Shown one piece after another: positions 52,556 to 61,678 of a stretch of DNA of 64,000 bases; position 1 is the first letter of the stretch, and each line of letters opens with the position of its first letter. Below the pieces are notes generated by a model, which was given only the letters and a program-made list of their open reading frames with translations, did not search any database and had not been told where the DNA came from. The position numbers were made by a program, and so were the translations under genes. The stretch comes from Brevibacterium album DSM 18261 (lineage in GTDB: Bacteria; Actinomycetota; Actinomycetes; Actinomycetales; Brevibacteriaceae), in assembly GCF_000426445.1 (NCBI RefSeq), contig NZ_KE384526.1, forward strand, positions 1 to 64,000, given 5' to 3'.

Positions 52556-53090
52556 GAGTGCCATGAGCCGTGCGAGCATCACGCAACAGCGAGCGGGCGC
52601 GGACGATCTCACCGATGAGGAGAGGCGCGAAGAAGAACACTGCGAGCACCGTGCCGAATGCGACCCAGGCGAGCAGTTCGACTCCGGGCTCGGTGATCGC
52701 GGCTGTCCGGTGAGCCACCCAGGCAATGGCCGCAGCAAAACTCGCCGAGGCACAGAGGACCGCAGCGAACCGGTGCCCGGTCAGCGCCGCAAGAGCGAAG
52801 ATGACCACCATCGGCGGCAGGAACATGCCGAGCTCGTAGTCGCGCACGGCGAAGATGACGTAGGAAACGGTCGCGATGACCGCAACGGTGGGCGGGAAGC
52901 GTCGGAAGAACGCGAGTGCAGCGCATCCGAGCACCACCACAGCGAATGCGATGGCATCGGTCGGGGCGGTCCGACCCCATTCCTCGACCGGCGAGAACGG
53001 CTCACCGGTGATTGCGCCGAGGGTCGCACCGAGTTCGACGATCAGCACCATGGCCCCGACGCCGGTCCAGACGAACGCGCTGCGCCTCAT
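52548..53090 (-). pseudogene. N-terminal membrane part of a sensor histidine kinase (truncated)
   Basis: A 180-residue protein with about five hydrophobic helices followed by FFFAPLLIGEIVRARSLLRDAR, which looks like the junction into the dimerisation helix of actinobacterial NarL-type sensor kinases. It ends immediately after that, and no phosphoacceptor or ATPase domain follows in any frame before the LysR gene. Probably a remnant; a genuine small membrane protein remains possible. ATGA overlap with the upstream membrane gene. Confidence 0.6.
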
Positions 53091-53461
53091 GCCCACACCA
53101 CCGCGATGATGACGTCTGCGAGCCCGAGCCCGCCCGCAGCGCGGAAGAGCGGGCGAACCGAGCCGGTGTCAGCACCGCGCCGGCGCTGCAGGACGATCGC
53201 CGCGATGAGCGCGCCGAGTGCCACGAGAGCGATGCCGAGTTTGACGATCATCTTGATCTCGTCGACCTCCAACCCCTGCAGCCGTCTCGAGGCGATGAGC
53301 GCGTTCCCGGTGACGACCTGCACGATCGCACCGGTGAGCATAAGACGCAGGCGCAGGGCTTCCCGGCTGCGGATCTGCAGCAGGAAGGGGCCGAGCATGG
53401 CAGCGAGTCCGAGGAAGTGGACGATCAGCAGCGCAAGACGTGCAATTTCCAAGGGAGGCAT
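53087..53461 (-). CDS. Small integral membrane protein, function unknown
   Basis: A 124-residue protein with about four transmembrane helices (ALLIVHFLGLAAMLGPFLLQI; LMLTGAIVQVVTGNALI; MIVKLGIALVALGALIAAIVL; LGLADVIIAVVWA). Not assigned to a family. AGGAGGGACG precedes the ATG. Divergent from the TetR gene and coupled to the kinase fragment, so likely under TetR control. Confidence 0.75.
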   Translation of the reverse strand: MPPLEIARLALLIVHFLGLAAMLGPFLLQIRSREALRLRLMLTGAIVQVVTGNALIASRRLQGLEVDEIKMIVKLGIALVALGALIAAIVLQRRRGADTGSVRPLFRAAGGLGLADVIIAVVWA

Positions 53462-53478
53462 CGTCCCTCCTAGGGTGA

Positions 53479-53494
53479 GTGAGTATTTACTAAC
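53479..53494. promoter_or_regulatory. Candidate TetR operator
   Basis: GTGAGTATTTACTAAC is a 16-bp imperfect palindrome (GTKAGTA / TACTAAC, 6 of 7 arms) between the divergent genes. It lies in the -35/-10 spacer of tetR (TAGACT at 53498-53503) and is nested in CTAGGG...CCCTAG (53470-53500). Confidence 0.65.
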
Positions 53495-53509
53495 CCCTAG
53501 ACTGGAAGC

Positions 53510-54121
53510 ATGGCAGGATCCTCGTCAACACCCGGTTCGCGCAGCCAAGTGCCCTCTGCCCGCACTCGCATTCTCGACGCGGCATCAGCGATCATGCGAC
53601 GAGACGGACTCGCGCGGGCCACCACCAAGGAGATCGCGCGCGAGGCCGGATGCTCGGAGGCGTTGCTCTACAAGCACTTCCCGGACAAACAGGACATCTT
53701 CCTGCGAATGCTGAGCGAGCGGTCTCCGCGACTCGGTTCGGCGAGCGAGCTGCCCGGTACCGGTACCGTCACCGGCAACCTCGAGAGTCTCGTCACGGAC
53801 CTCCTGGAGTTCTACGCACAGACCTTCCCGATCGCCGCTTCGATCTTCAGCAGCACGGACCTGCTGACCGCGCACAGGGAGGCAATGACCTCGCGCGGTG
53901 CCGGTCCCCAGGGCCCGGTCCACCTGCTCGCCTGCTACCTGGACCAGGAGGCACAGCGCGGTCGCTTGCCGCAGGCCTGCGATACGGACGCAGTCGCACG
54001 CCTGCTCACCGGTGCCGCACTGCACGAGGCGTTCCTGGCTGCCTACGCCGGTGAGCCGACACACGAGGCCGCAGCGCTTGCGCACCGCCTCGTCTCCGCC
54101 GTCGGCCTCGAGCCCCGATGA
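53510..54121 (+). CDS. TetR-family transcriptional regulator
   Basis: A 203-residue TetR regulator. The helix-turn-helix is at residues ~20-65 (TRILDAASAIMRRDGLARATTKEIAREAGCSEALLYKHFPDKQDIF); the rest is a variable ligand-binding helical domain. The -10 TAGACT lies 6 nt before the ATG, with GGAAG possible as SD. It most likely represses itself and the divergent membrane genes. Ligand unknown. Confidence 0.93.
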   Translation: MAGSSSTPGSRSQVPSARTRILDAASAIMRRDGLARATTKEIAREAGCSEALLYKHFPDKQDIFLRMLSERSPRLGSASELPGTGTVTGNLESLVTDLLEFYAQTFPIAASIFSSTDLLTAHREAMTSRGAGPQGPVHLLACYLDQEAQRGRLPQACDTDAVARLLTGAALHEAFLAAYAGEPTHEAAALAHRLVSAVGLEPR

Positions 54122-54178
54122 GGGGTCATCGAAGCCTCGGCCGGATGGCCGCACAGCCGTTCGGGGTGGGCGATGTCC

Positions 54179-55099
54179 TCATGCTCGAACCGCAGCGAGC
54201 GCCTGCTCCAGGAGATCCGGGGCGTCCGCCTGCAGCACCGTGATCCGGCGGTCCCGCCGGAACCACGTCTCCTGTCGTTTGGCGAACTGCCGCGTGCGGA
54301 CGATCGTCCGCTCCACGGCCTCGGCCCGGCTCATCGTCCCGTCGAGGTGCGCGAGCACCTCCGCGTAGCCGATCGCCTGACCCGCCGTCGAGTCCGCCCG
54401 CAGGCCGCGCTCCACGAGGCCGGCGACCTCCTCGACCCAGCCCGCGTCCCACATCCGCTCCACGCGGTCGGCGATCCGCGCGTGCAGGACCTCCCGTGCG
54501 AGCGTGAGCCCCAGCTGCACCGTGGGGCGGACATAGGCGTGTTCCGGCAGATGCGCAGAGAACGGCTCCCCGGTGATCTCCATGACCTCCAGCGCACGTA
54601 CGATGCGTCGGACGTCTCCCGGGGCGATCTTCGCCGCCGCGGGCGGATCGGCCTGCTCCAGCCGGGCGTGCAGCGCCTGCGCCCCCTGCGCCTGTGCCTC
54701 GGCCTCCAGCCGCGCGCGCACCTCCGGATCCGTGCCCGGAAAGCGCATGTCGTCGGTGACCGCGCGGACGTAGAGCCCCGAACCGCCCACGAGGAGCGCG
54801 CACCGCCTGCGACTCTCGATCTCTGCGATGGCCGCCCGGGCGGCACGCTGGAAGGCCGAGACCGAGGCAGGTTCGTCGACGTGCAGGACATCGACGAGGT
54901 GATGCGGCACTCCCCCGCGGTCCCCCGGCGCGAGCTTGGCGGTGCCGATGTCCATGCCGCGGTAGAGCTGCAGGGCGTCGCCGTTGACGATCTCCCCGTC
55001 CAGTGTCCGGGCCAGAGCGATCCCGAGGTCGGATTTGCCCGTCGCGGTTGCGCCCACGACCGTGATCAGCGGACGCCGGTCCGCTCCACCGGCGCTCAT
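54179..55099 (-). CDS. miaA: tRNA dimethylallyltransferase
   Basis: Transfers dimethylallyl to A37 of tRNAs reading UNN codons. The 306-residue enzyme has the P-loop VVGATATGKSDLGIAL, NGDALQLYRGMDIGTAK, LLVGGSGLYVRAV and the tRNA-binding TRQFAKRQETWFRRD. The start ATG at 55099 overlaps the preceding gene's stop (ATGA). A long upstream in-frame extension has no similarity. In many actinobacteria dapF follows directly; here the island at 41277-54121 separates them. Confidence 0.96.
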   Translation of the reverse strand: MSAGGADRRPLITVVGATATGKSDLGIALARTLDGEIVNGDALQLYRGMDIGTAKLAPGDRGGVPHHLVDVLHVDEPASVSAFQRAARAAIAEIESRRRCALLVGGSGLYVRAVTDDMRFPGTDPEVRARLEAEAQAQGAQALHARLEQADPPAAAKIAPGDVRRIVRALEVMEITGEPFSAHLPEHAYVRPTVQLGLTLAREVLHARIADRVERMWDAGWVEEVAGLVERGLRADSTAGQAIGYAEVLAHLDGTMSRAEAVERTIVRTRQFAKRQETWFRRDRRITVLQADAPDLLEQALAAVRA

Positions 55100-56004
55100 A
55101 TGCCTCCCCCGTCCGCGTGAGGCCCGCTGTGTCCGTCCAGCTGGATGAGCCGGTAGCGGACATGATGGGAGTCCGCGGCGGCGAGGAGTGTCCCCCGCAG
55201 CGCCGTCCCGCCCGGTGCGGACTCCCCGAGCGCGGACCCGGCGAATGCGGAACGCAGCGCTGCGGTCCAAGCCGCCGCGGCCTCGGCCCGCGGATGCAGA
55301 TGCGCCAGTGCTCGGCGGTCCACCTGCCCGGTCAGAACCTGCTCCAGCGCCTCGTCGAACGCCTCCGCGCCCCCGATGGGTGCCAGCGGCGCGTCCGGAT
55401 GCGCCGCGCCCGAGAAGTCCAGGGGCACGAGCAGGGAGCGCGACGGCCCCGCGACCTCGGACTGCCCCTCCTGTGCGGACAGCCCCTCAGCTGCGGACAC
55501 GCGAGGATCGGAGACGAGGCGCACCCGGACCCCGGCGTCGAGGGCTGCCAGCACGGCCACGACGATGCCCGTCGGCACGTTCTCCGAGGCCGCCGCTGAG
55601 GCCGGATCCAGCTCCCGGAGGGTGCCCACGGCGGAGACGAGCGCGGGCCCCTCCAGCGAACCGGAGGAGGCGAGGTGGGCCTCCCTGCGCGCAGCGGCGG
55701 CACGGGCGTCCCTCCAGGACACCCTCACCCCGCGCGGCACGCCCAGCCCGCCCAGCGAGAGGAGCTGCGGCAGGGTCTCAGCCTCCGGTCGAGCGCCCGG
55801 GACGGCCCGGGATCGCGCCGCGGCTGCGGTCCCGCCGTGCGGATTCGGCGCGTTTCCCGGCAGGACGACCGTCCACTCCGGTGCGCTGCGCAGCACCTCG
55901 CCCATGGCTGTGCGGAGGTCCCGGACGTCTGCCGGTTCGCAGGCGTCGATCCCCTCCAGCAGCAGCGGCGTCCCGGGGATGAGGAGAGCTGCGGGTGTGC
56001 GCAT
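55096..56004 (-). CDS. Conserved protein between miaB and miaA (DODA/Memo-like family), function unknown
   Basis: A 302-residue Ala-rich protein of the kind found between miaB and miaA in actinobacteria, sometimes annotated as extradiol-dioxygenase-like. It begins MRTPAALLIPGTPLLLEGIDACEP and ends YRLIQLDGHSGPH. The metal-ligand His residues of true dioxygenases are not evident. The ATG at 56004 is 7 bp after the miaB stop. It contains long low-complexity stretches. Confidence 0.75.
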   Translation of the reverse strand: MRTPAALLIPGTPLLLEGIDACEPADVRDLRTAMGEVLRSAPEWTVVLPGNAPNPHGGTAAAARSRAVPGARPEAETLPQLLSLGGLGVPRGVRVSWRDARAAAARREAHLASSGSLEGPALVSAVGTLRELDPASAAASENVPTGIVVAVLAALDAGVRVRLVSDPRVSAAEGLSAQEGQSEVAGPSRSLLVPLDFSGAAHPDAPLAPIGGAEAFDEALEQVLTGQVDRRALAHLHPRAEAAAAWTAALRSAFAGSALGESAPGGTALRGTLLAAADSHHVRYRLIQLDGHSGPHADGGGI

Positions 56005-56011
56005 GCCGGGC

Positions 56012-57520
56012 TCAGAGGCCCGCGCGCAGGGAGGGCATGCCGAGGGAGGTGGGCCCTGCACCTGCCCCCTGGCTCCCGGCCGCATCCGTTCCGCACGATT
56101 CCGCCTGGGCGAGGTCATGGGCGTCTCCGGCGCGGGTGCGGCGGAGCGCGTAGCCGGAATCGGACAGCAGGAAGTACGGCTTCGCCTCGTCGACGGTCAC
56201 GGTGACGACATCGCCGGGGCGCGGCACCTCGGCGCCGGCCGGCACTCCGACGTGGACGAGCCGGTTGTCCTCCGCCCGCCCGCTGAGGCGCCCGTGCTCG
56301 GCATCCGGAGCGGAGGTGACGAGGACCTGCGCCCGGGTGCCGACGAGCCTGCGGTTCTCCTCCCAGGAGATCTCGTCCTGCAGCGCCACGAGCCGCTCGA
56401 AGCGCTCCTGCACGACCTCCTTGGGAACCTGCTCGGCCATCTCGGCCGCGGGCGTGCCGGGACGGATCGAGTACTGGAAGGTGAAGGCCTGCGCGAAGCG
56501 CGACTTCCGCACCACCTCGAGCGTCGCCGCGAAGTCCTCCTCCGTCTCGCCGGGGAAGCCCACGATGATGTCGGTCGTGATCGCGGCGTGTGGGATCCGC
56601 TCGCGCACCTCGTCGAGGATCCGGAGGAAGCGCGAGGATCGGTACGAACGGCGCATCGCCCTGAGGATGCCGTCCGAGCCCGACTGCAGGGGCATGTGCA
56701 GCTGCGGCATGACCGTGGGCGTCTCGGCCATCGCCTCGATGACGTCCGTCGAGAACGCGGCCGGATGCGGGCTCGTGAAGCGCACGCGCTCGATGCCCTC
56801 GACCCGCCCCACGGCGCGCAGGAGCTTCGCGAACGCCCCCCTGTCCCGGAACTCCGCCCCGTAGGAGTTGACGTTCTGCCCCAGCAGAGTCACTTCGATG
56901 ACGCCCTGCGCGGCGAGAGCCTCGACCTCGGCGAGGATGTCGCCGGGACGCCGGTCCTTCTCCTTGCCGCGCAGCGAGGGCACGATGCAGAAGGTGCACG
57001 TGTTGTTGCATCCGACGCTGATGGAGACCCAGGCGGAATGGGTGGACTCGCGCCGGGTCGGCAGCGTGGAGGGGAAGACGTCGAGCGATTCGAGGATCTC
57101 GACCTGCGCCTCGTGGTTGTGGCGGGCCCGCTCCAGGAGGACGGGCAGCGAGCCCATGTTGTGCGTGCCGAAGACCACGTCCACCCACGGCGCACGGGAG
57201 ACGATGGTGTCGCGGTCCTTCTGGGCCATGCATCCGCCCACCGCGATCTGCATACCCGGATGAGATTCCTTCACCTTGGCCAGCCGCCCGAGGTTCCCGT
57301 AGAGCCGATTGTCCGCGTTCTCCCTGACGGCACACGTGTTGAAGACCACCACATCGGCCTGCTCGTCTGCGGACGCAGGGACATAGCCCGCGTCGTCGAG
57401 CAGACCGGAGAGCCGCTCGGAGTCGTGGACATTCATCTGGCAGCCGTAGGTCCTCACCTCATAGGTCTGAGGCGCCGGGGACGCGGCTGCGGGTGCGGGG
57501 ATCAGCGCGGAGTCAGTCAT
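56012..57520 (-). CDS. miaB: tRNA-2-methylthio-N6-dimethylallyladenosine synthase
   Basis: Radical SAM methylthiotransferase acting on i6A37 tRNA after MiaA. The 502-residue enzyme has the N-terminal UPF0004 domain with its cysteines ([28 protein letters not shown]), the radical SAM CX3CX2C motif in [16 protein letters not shown], and a C-terminal TRAM domain (~residues 385-460) plus a ~40-residue tail. Part of the miaB-x-miaA operon. Confidence 0.97.
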   Translation of the reverse strand: MTDSALIPAPAAASPAPQTYEVRTYGCQMNVHDSERLSGLLDDAGYVPASADEQADVVVFNTCAVRENADNRLYGNLGRLAKVKESHPGMQIAVGGCMAQKDRDTIVSRAPWVDVVFGTHNMGSLPVLLERARHNHEAQVEILESLDVFPSTLPTRRESTHSAWVSISVGCNNTCTFCIVPSLRGKEKDRRPGDILAEVEALAAQGVIEVTLLGQNVNSYGAEFRDRGAFAKLLRAVGRVEGIERVRFTSPHPAAFSTDVIEAMAETPTVMPQLHMPLQSGSDGILRAMRRSYRSSRFLRILDEVRERIPHAAITTDIIVGFPGETEEDFAATLEVVRKSRFAQAFTFQYSIRPGTPAAEMAEQVPKEVVQERFERLVALQDEISWEENRRLVGTRAQVLVTSAPDAEHGRLSGRAEDNRLVHVGVPAGAEVPRPGDVVTVTVDEAKPYFLLSDSGYALRRTRAGDAHDLAQAESCGTDAAGSQGAGAGPTSLGMPSLRAGL

Positions 57521-57565
57521 GGCCGGTCCAGTGTATCGAGGATCGGCGGGAGGGGGTGTGCGCCT

Positions 57566-58186
57566 TCAGGATGCGCTGGGCCCGGCGCACCTGACCGAGC
57601 GTCCGTGCCTGCGCTCCCATTCGAGGGCAGCACGGACCCCGTTCGCGGTCTCGACCGCGATGCGGTGGTCGAGCGGGCCTGCGGCCGCCTCGAAGGAGAC
57701 GCTGAGCGTCGCTGCGGTGTCGACGTGGATGAACCGGCACGTGGGAGTGGTCACAGCAGCCGCACCGGCGCCGGCACCGGAGAGCAGCGAATAGCCCACG
57801 TTCCATCCGGCGGCGGGGACCGGCACGACCCGCACCGCGGGATGGTCGTACTCCTCGAGCACCGATTCGAAGTCACGGGGCACGAAGCGGGTGGGCCGGA
57901 AGATGGCGACTCGGATGAGCGAAGCGCGTCCCCAGAGCAGGTGCGCGAAACGGTCCGCGGGGCATCCGTAGGAGCCGACCGCTCCGCTGTCGTCCGCGAA
58001 CCAGCTGACCTCCGGGGCCTCGACCTCCGCCGGCGGGATGCCGAAGTACGCCGCCGCGAGTGCGATCAGCCGTGCCTGGTGCTCCGAGGACTCGGAGAGA
58101 TCGAAGGCTCCCGCCTGTGCCGAGCCCGCCGCTGGAGGGTCCGAATCGGCACCGCCGCCCACGACTTCCGGACGGAATGCACTCAT
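57566..58186 (-). CDS. Hypothetical protein
   Basis: A 206-residue protein that I do not recognise. SSEHQARLIALAAAYFGIPPAEVEAPEVSWFADDSGAVG and VRVAIFRPTRFVPRDFESVLEEYDHP look globular. No signal peptide or membrane helix. It starts 118 bp after the recX stop, with a TATGAT -10 candidate near 58269-58274 on the minus strand, so it may be transcribed separately from recAX. Confidence 0.6.
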   Translation of the reverse strand: MSAFRPEVVGGGADSDPPAAGSAQAGAFDLSESSEHQARLIALAAAYFGIPPAEVEAPEVSWFADDSGAVGSYGCPADRFAHLLWGRASLIRVAIFRPTRFVPRDFESVLEEYDHPAVRVVPVPAAGWNVGYSLLSGAGAGAAAVTTPTCRFIHVDTAATLSVSFEAAAGPLDHRIAVETANGVRAALEWERRHGRSVRCAGPSAS

Positions 58187-58304
58187 CCCTCTCCTCCCTG
58201 CGCCTCATGACCCCTGGCTCGTACCGTGAGGTGCGCATTCCCACACCCACTGGCTCGATTTCCCGACGATCATAGAGGACGCAAGGAGCAGCGCTCACAT
58301 CGCG

Positions 58305-58994
58305 TCATGAGAAGTCATGGCCTGCATCCGCCCCGCCCTCGCCGAGCGCCTCCCTCGCAGCCCGCATCGCGACGCCGCCGGAGAACCCGCGGCGACCGAG
58401 CACCCCGAGGATCCGCCGCAGCCGCGTCTCCTCCTCGAGACCCCGCGTGGACGCCGCCTTCTTCTGCGCCAGCGCCAGGGCATGGGGGAAATCGTCGTCG
58501 AGATCGTCCAGGGCCGCCTCGACATCCGCCTCCTCCACGCCCTTCTCCCGCAGACGGCGCCGCAGCGCAGAGGCGGACAGGCCCTTCTGCTCCCGCTGCG
58601 TCCGCACCGTCTGCCGGGCATAGCGCAGATCGTCGAGCAGGCCTGCCGCCCCCAGTCGTTCGAGCAGCACCGCGACGACATCCGGCGGATGCTCGCGAGT
58701 CAGGAGCTTCTTCCGCAGCTCGTCCGTGCTGTGCTCGCGCATGGCGAGGATCGAGTACGCCCGCTTCTTCGCCGCGCGGTACTCCGGGTCCTCAGGGTCG
58801 CCGGGGCCCCCCTGAACGCCGGAGTTCTCCGGAGCGTCAGAGCTCTCCGGAGCGCCGGGATCCTTCGCATCACCGGGCCCCTCACCGCTGCGGGAGACCT
58901 CCGGGTCCGCCGGGACGGCGTCCACCGCCGTCCGCAGCGAGGCGATGAGCGCCTCACGCGGATCGACGGCCGCGGACTCCTCCGAATGCGGCAC
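58305..58994 (-). CDS. recX: Regulatory protein RecX
   Basis: Binds RecA and modulates its filament. The 229-residue product has a ~75-residue acidic N-terminal extension with short GP(G/E)DPE-like repeats, then three-helix RecX repeats (KKRAYSILAMREHSTDELRKKLLTREH; LLDDLRYARQTVRTQREQKGLSASALRRRL). GTG start at 58994, 6 bp after recA. Confidence 0.93.
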   Translation of the reverse strand: MPHSEESAAVDPREALIASLRTAVDAVPADPEVSRSGEGPGDAKDPGAPESSDAPENSGVQGGPGDPEDPEYRAAKKRAYSILAMREHSTDELRKKLLTREHPPDVVAVLLERLGAAGLLDDLRYARQTVRTQREQKGLSASALRRRLREKGVEEADVEAALDDLDDDFPHALALAQKKAASTRGLEEETRLRRILGVLGRRGFSGGVAMRAAREALGEGGADAGHDFS

Positions 58995-59000
58995 GGCGGA

Positions 59001-60191
59001 TCAGAACCCCGCGCCCGCGGGCACCGCCGCCTTCTGCGCAGCGGCCTTGGGATCCTTCGCGGAGTCCTTCGCCGGGGTCCGTGCAGCGCCCTTGCCGGCA
59101 GCCTTCTGCTCCGCCGCAGTCCCCTCATCAGCGGCAGGCGCAGCCTCGCCGGCCTCGGCGTCCGGCTCTGCGAACAGGCCGAGCTTCTGCTTGATCTTCG
59201 TCTCGATCTCCTCGGCCAGGCCCGGATTGTCCTTGAGGAAGTTGCGCACGTTCTCCTTGCCCTGGCCCAGCTGGTCCCCGTCATAGGTGAACCACGAACC
59301 GGACTTGCGCACGATCCCGTTGTCCACGCCCATGTCGATGAGGCTGCCCTCGCGGGAGATGCCCTGGCCGTAGATGATGTCGAACTCCGCCTGTTTGAAG
59401 GGCGGGGCCACCTTGTTCTTGACGACCTTCACGCGCGTCCTGTTGCCCACCGCGTCGCCGCCCTCCTTGAGGGTCTCGATGCGGCGGACGTCGAGGCGGA
59501 CGGAGGCGTAGAACTTCAGCGCCTTGCCGCCCGAGGTGGTCTCCGGAGAGCCGAAGAAGACGCCCACCTTCTCACGCAGCTGGTTGATGAAGATGGCGGT
59601 GGTCTTCGAGGCGGCCAGCGCACCCGTGATCTTGCGCAGCGCCTGCGACATGAGGCGGGCCTGCAGGCCGACATGGGAATCGCCCATCTCGCCCTCGATC
59701 TCCGCCTTGGGCACGAGGGCCGCGACGGAGTCGATGACGATGACGTCCAGCGCACCCGAGCGGATCAGCATGTCCGCGATCTCGAGGGCCTGCTCGCCCG
59801 TGTCCGGCTGGGACACGAGCAGCTGGTCCGTGTCCACGCCCAGCGCCTTGGCATACTCCGGATCCAGCGCGTGCTCCGCATCGATGAACGCGGCGATCCC
59901 GCCCGACCGCTGCGCGCTCGCGACCGCATGCAGCGCGACGGTCGTCTTGCCCGAGGACTCCGGCCCGTAGATCTCGACCACGCGGCCGCGCGGGAGCCCG
60001 CCCACGCCGAGTGCGATGTCCAGTGCGACCGAGCCGGTGGGGATGAACTCGATGGGCTGGCGCTGCTCCTCGCCCAGGCGCATGACCGCGCCCTTGCCGT
60101 ACTGGCGCTCCACCTGGCCCATCGCCGCTTCCAGCGCCTTGCTCTTGTCTCCGCCTGCGGTCTGTGCGCCGCGGGTGCTCTTCGCTGCCAT
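59001..60191 (-). CDS. recA: Recombinase RecA
   Basis: ATP-dependent strand-exchange and SOS coprotease. The 396-residue protein has Walker [13 protein letters not shown], Walker [15 protein letters not shown], the L2 loop [25 protein letters not shown] and an Ala/Lys-rich acidic tail of ~55 residues beyond the usual end. GGAGGAGAC lies just before the ATG. No intein is present. A LexA box lies ~155 nt upstream. Confidence 0.99.
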   Translation of the reverse strand: MAAKSTRGAQTAGGDKSKALEAAMGQVERQYGKGAVMRLGEEQRQPIEFIPTGSVALDIALGVGGLPRGRVVEIYGPESSGKTTVALHAVASAQRSGGIAAFIDAEHALDPEYAKALGVDTDQLLVSQPDTGEQALEIADMLIRSGALDVIVIDSVAALVPKAEIEGEMGDSHVGLQARLMSQALRKITGALAASKTTAIFINQLREKVGVFFGSPETTSGGKALKFYASVRLDVRRIETLKEGGDAVGNRTRVKVVKNKVAPPFKQAEFDIIYGQGISREGSLIDMGVDNGIVRKSGSWFTYDGDQLGQGKENVRNFLKDNPGLAEEIETKIKQKLGLFAEPDAEAGEAAPAADEGTAAEQKAAGKGAARTPAKDSAKDPKAAAQKAAVPAGAGF

Positions 60192-60344
60192 GTCTCCTCC
60201 AATGTGGGTACCTCGATGCCTGTCTGCGACCAGCGTAGACACCGGCACGGACACAGCCTCCCGCTCAGCGCGAACCTGTGCACAGCCCGCCCTGCCGTCC
60301 ACAGCTCGGATGACGCATCGCGGGCATGTCCAGCATACTCCGAT

Positions 60345-60360
60345 GGGAACAGGTGTTCTA
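60345..60360 (-). promoter_or_regulatory. SOS (LexA) box upstream of recA
   Basis: On the minus strand TAGAACACCTGTTCCC matches TCGAAC-N4-GTTCGA at 9 of 12 positions with a perfect GAAC-N4-GTTC core (60347-60358). A weak -10 (TATGCT) lies about 17 bp downstream. The 260-bp gap holds no gene. Confidence 0.7.
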
Positions 60361-60396
60361 ATCGACGGCCCGGCGTGTCGCCGCAGCGCCTCCCGG

Positions 60397-60414
60397 GGCG
60401 GCCCCGGGGCCGCC
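60397..60414 (-). terminator. GC palindrome after the DUF3046 gene, possible terminator
   Basis: A perfect 18-bp palindrome centred at 60405/60406 (GGCGGCCCC / GGGGCCGCC), about 40 nt past the DUF3046 stop on the minus strand. No T-run. Confidence 0.35.
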
Positions 60415-60451
60415 GGGCGGGCTCGGCCCGAGAAGCTCGGACCGGACCGGC

Positions 60452-60679
60452 TCAGAGGGGCGTGGAAGCGGGTTTGTCCCGGCCCAGCCTGCGCTCCGGC
60501 GGAACGCCCGCGGCCTCGCACACCGCCGCCCAGACCTCCTTGGGCCCCCAGCCGGCCTCGAACGCCTGTGCGGGCGTGAGCGAGCCGAGGGTGCTCAGGG
60601 CGAGGTCCTGGTGCAGCGAGGCCGCGCGGACGCGGCCGAACTCGTCGTCCATGAGCTCCCAGTAGAGGGCATGGCGCAC
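60452..60679 (-). CDS. DUF3046 protein
   Basis: A 75-residue protein matching DUF3046 ([47 protein letters not shown]), always located between clgR-type genes and recA in actinobacteria. Function unknown. GTG start with GGGAGGT 9 nt upstream, 5 bp after the clgR stop. A longer upstream frame is not used. Confidence 0.88.
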   Translation of the reverse strand: MRHALYWELMDDEFGRVRAASLHQDLALSTLGSLTPAQAFEAGWGPKEVWAAVCEAAGVPPERRLGRDKPASTPL

Positions 60680-60683
60680 GGTC

Positions 60684-61016
60684 TCAGGACCTCCCGGCCA
60701 GTGCGGGGGCGCCGGCGACGCGTCCGTCTGCGAGCAGGCCGCGGGAGAGCTCGACGGGAACGGTGTCCGGGATCTCCACGCCCTCGTCCAGCGCGAATCG
60801 GTCGCTGACATCGCGCAGCAGGCCGGACACGGGCATCTCCAGGGCCTCGCAGATGGAGGCGAGCAGCTCCGAGGAGGCTTCCTTCTGACCGCGCTCGATC
60901 TCGCTCAGGTAGCCCAGCGACACGCTGGCGCCGGCGGAGACATCGCGCAGGGTGCGGCCCTGGCGGAGCCGCGCGGTGCGCAGAGCATCGCCGATCTCGA
61001 TTCGCAGGAGAGTCAC
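60684..61016 (-). CDS. clgR: XRE-family regulator ClgR-like
   Basis: A 110-residue protein with an XRE-type helix-turn-helix ([55 protein letters not shown]). By position (cinA - here - DUF3046 - recA) and sequence it corresponds to ClgR, the activator of Clp protease genes in actinobacteria. The GTG start at 61016 follows AAAGGAAC. A long upstream in-frame extension has no similarity. Confidence 0.85.
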   Translation of the reverse strand: MTLLRIEIGDALRTARLRQGRTLRDVSAGASVSLGYLSEIERGQKEASSELLASICEALEMPVSGLLRDVSDRFALDEGVEIPDTVPVELSRGLLADGRVAGAPALAGRS

Positions 61017-61183
61017 GCGGTTCCTTTCCTCGCTGACGGTGGGTGGCCTGTGCGCCGGGGCGGTGTGCGACCCGGTATCCGGTCGAACCACAGGAGCCCC
61101 GCTGTTGTTCCCGATTCTACAGGGAGGGCCGGGGGCAGACGCCGCCGGACCGCGCACACTCACAGCACACTGCCCGCATGCGC

Positions 61184-61678
61184 TCAGCCCGCGGGCGGCA
61201 CGGACGCGAGCAGGAGGCGCAGGCAGGCCCCGACCGTCGCCTCGCGGATCTCCTGGCGCTCCCCCCGCAGGTCGAGCCGCTCGCAGCGTTCGGCACCGTC
61301 CGGGCCGGACATCGCGATGAACACCCGCCCCACGGGCTGGCCGTCCTGCGGCGTGGGACCTGCGACCCCCGTACAGGCGACTCCGAGATCCGCCTCGCAC
61401 ACGCGCGCGGCCCCCTGCGCCATCTGGACGGCGACCTCCGGATCGACCGCCCCCCGCTCGGCCAGGAGCACCGGGTCCACGCCCGCGAGCCGCGCCTTGA
61501 GGTCCGTCGCGTAGGTCACGAGGCCTCCGCGCAGCACCGCCGAGGCGCCGGGCACCTGCGCGATCCGCCCGCTCAGCAGGCCCGCAGTGAGGGATTCGCA
61601 CACGGCGACCGTCAGTCCGTGCGCGGCGAGCCGCTCCACGACCTCTCCCGCGGTCGTCGCCTCAGTCCCGGCCGGCAC
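61184..61678 (-). CDS. CinA C-terminal domain protein (nicotinamide-nucleotide amidase)
   Basis: A 164-residue single-domain CinA_C/PncC-type protein: [34 protein letters not shown], catalytic Ser/Lys region, and [25 protein letters not shown]. It deamidates NMN in NAD recycling. The N-terminal MoCF domain of full CinA is absent, as in other actinobacteria. The start GTG overlaps pgsA by 17 nt. 167 bp to clgR without other features. Confidence 0.92.
   Translation of the reverse strand: MPAGTEATTAGEVVERLAAHGLTVAVCESLTAGLLSGRIAQVPGASAVLRGGLVTYATDLKARLAGVDPVLLAERGAVDPEVAVQMAQGAARVCEADLGVACTGVAGPTPQDGQPVGRVFIAMSGPDGAERCERLDLRGERQEIREATVGACLRLLLASVPPAG

Noticed and set aside
41216..54178. Possible prophage or integrative element
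   Set aside because: No integrase, transposase, phage structural gene, tRNA target or flanking att-like repeat was found. Treated as an accessory island only.
58795..58875. Short tandem-like repeats in the recX 5' part
   Set aside because: They encode the low-complexity acidic N-terminal extension of RecX; imperfect, coding, and not a CRISPR-like array.
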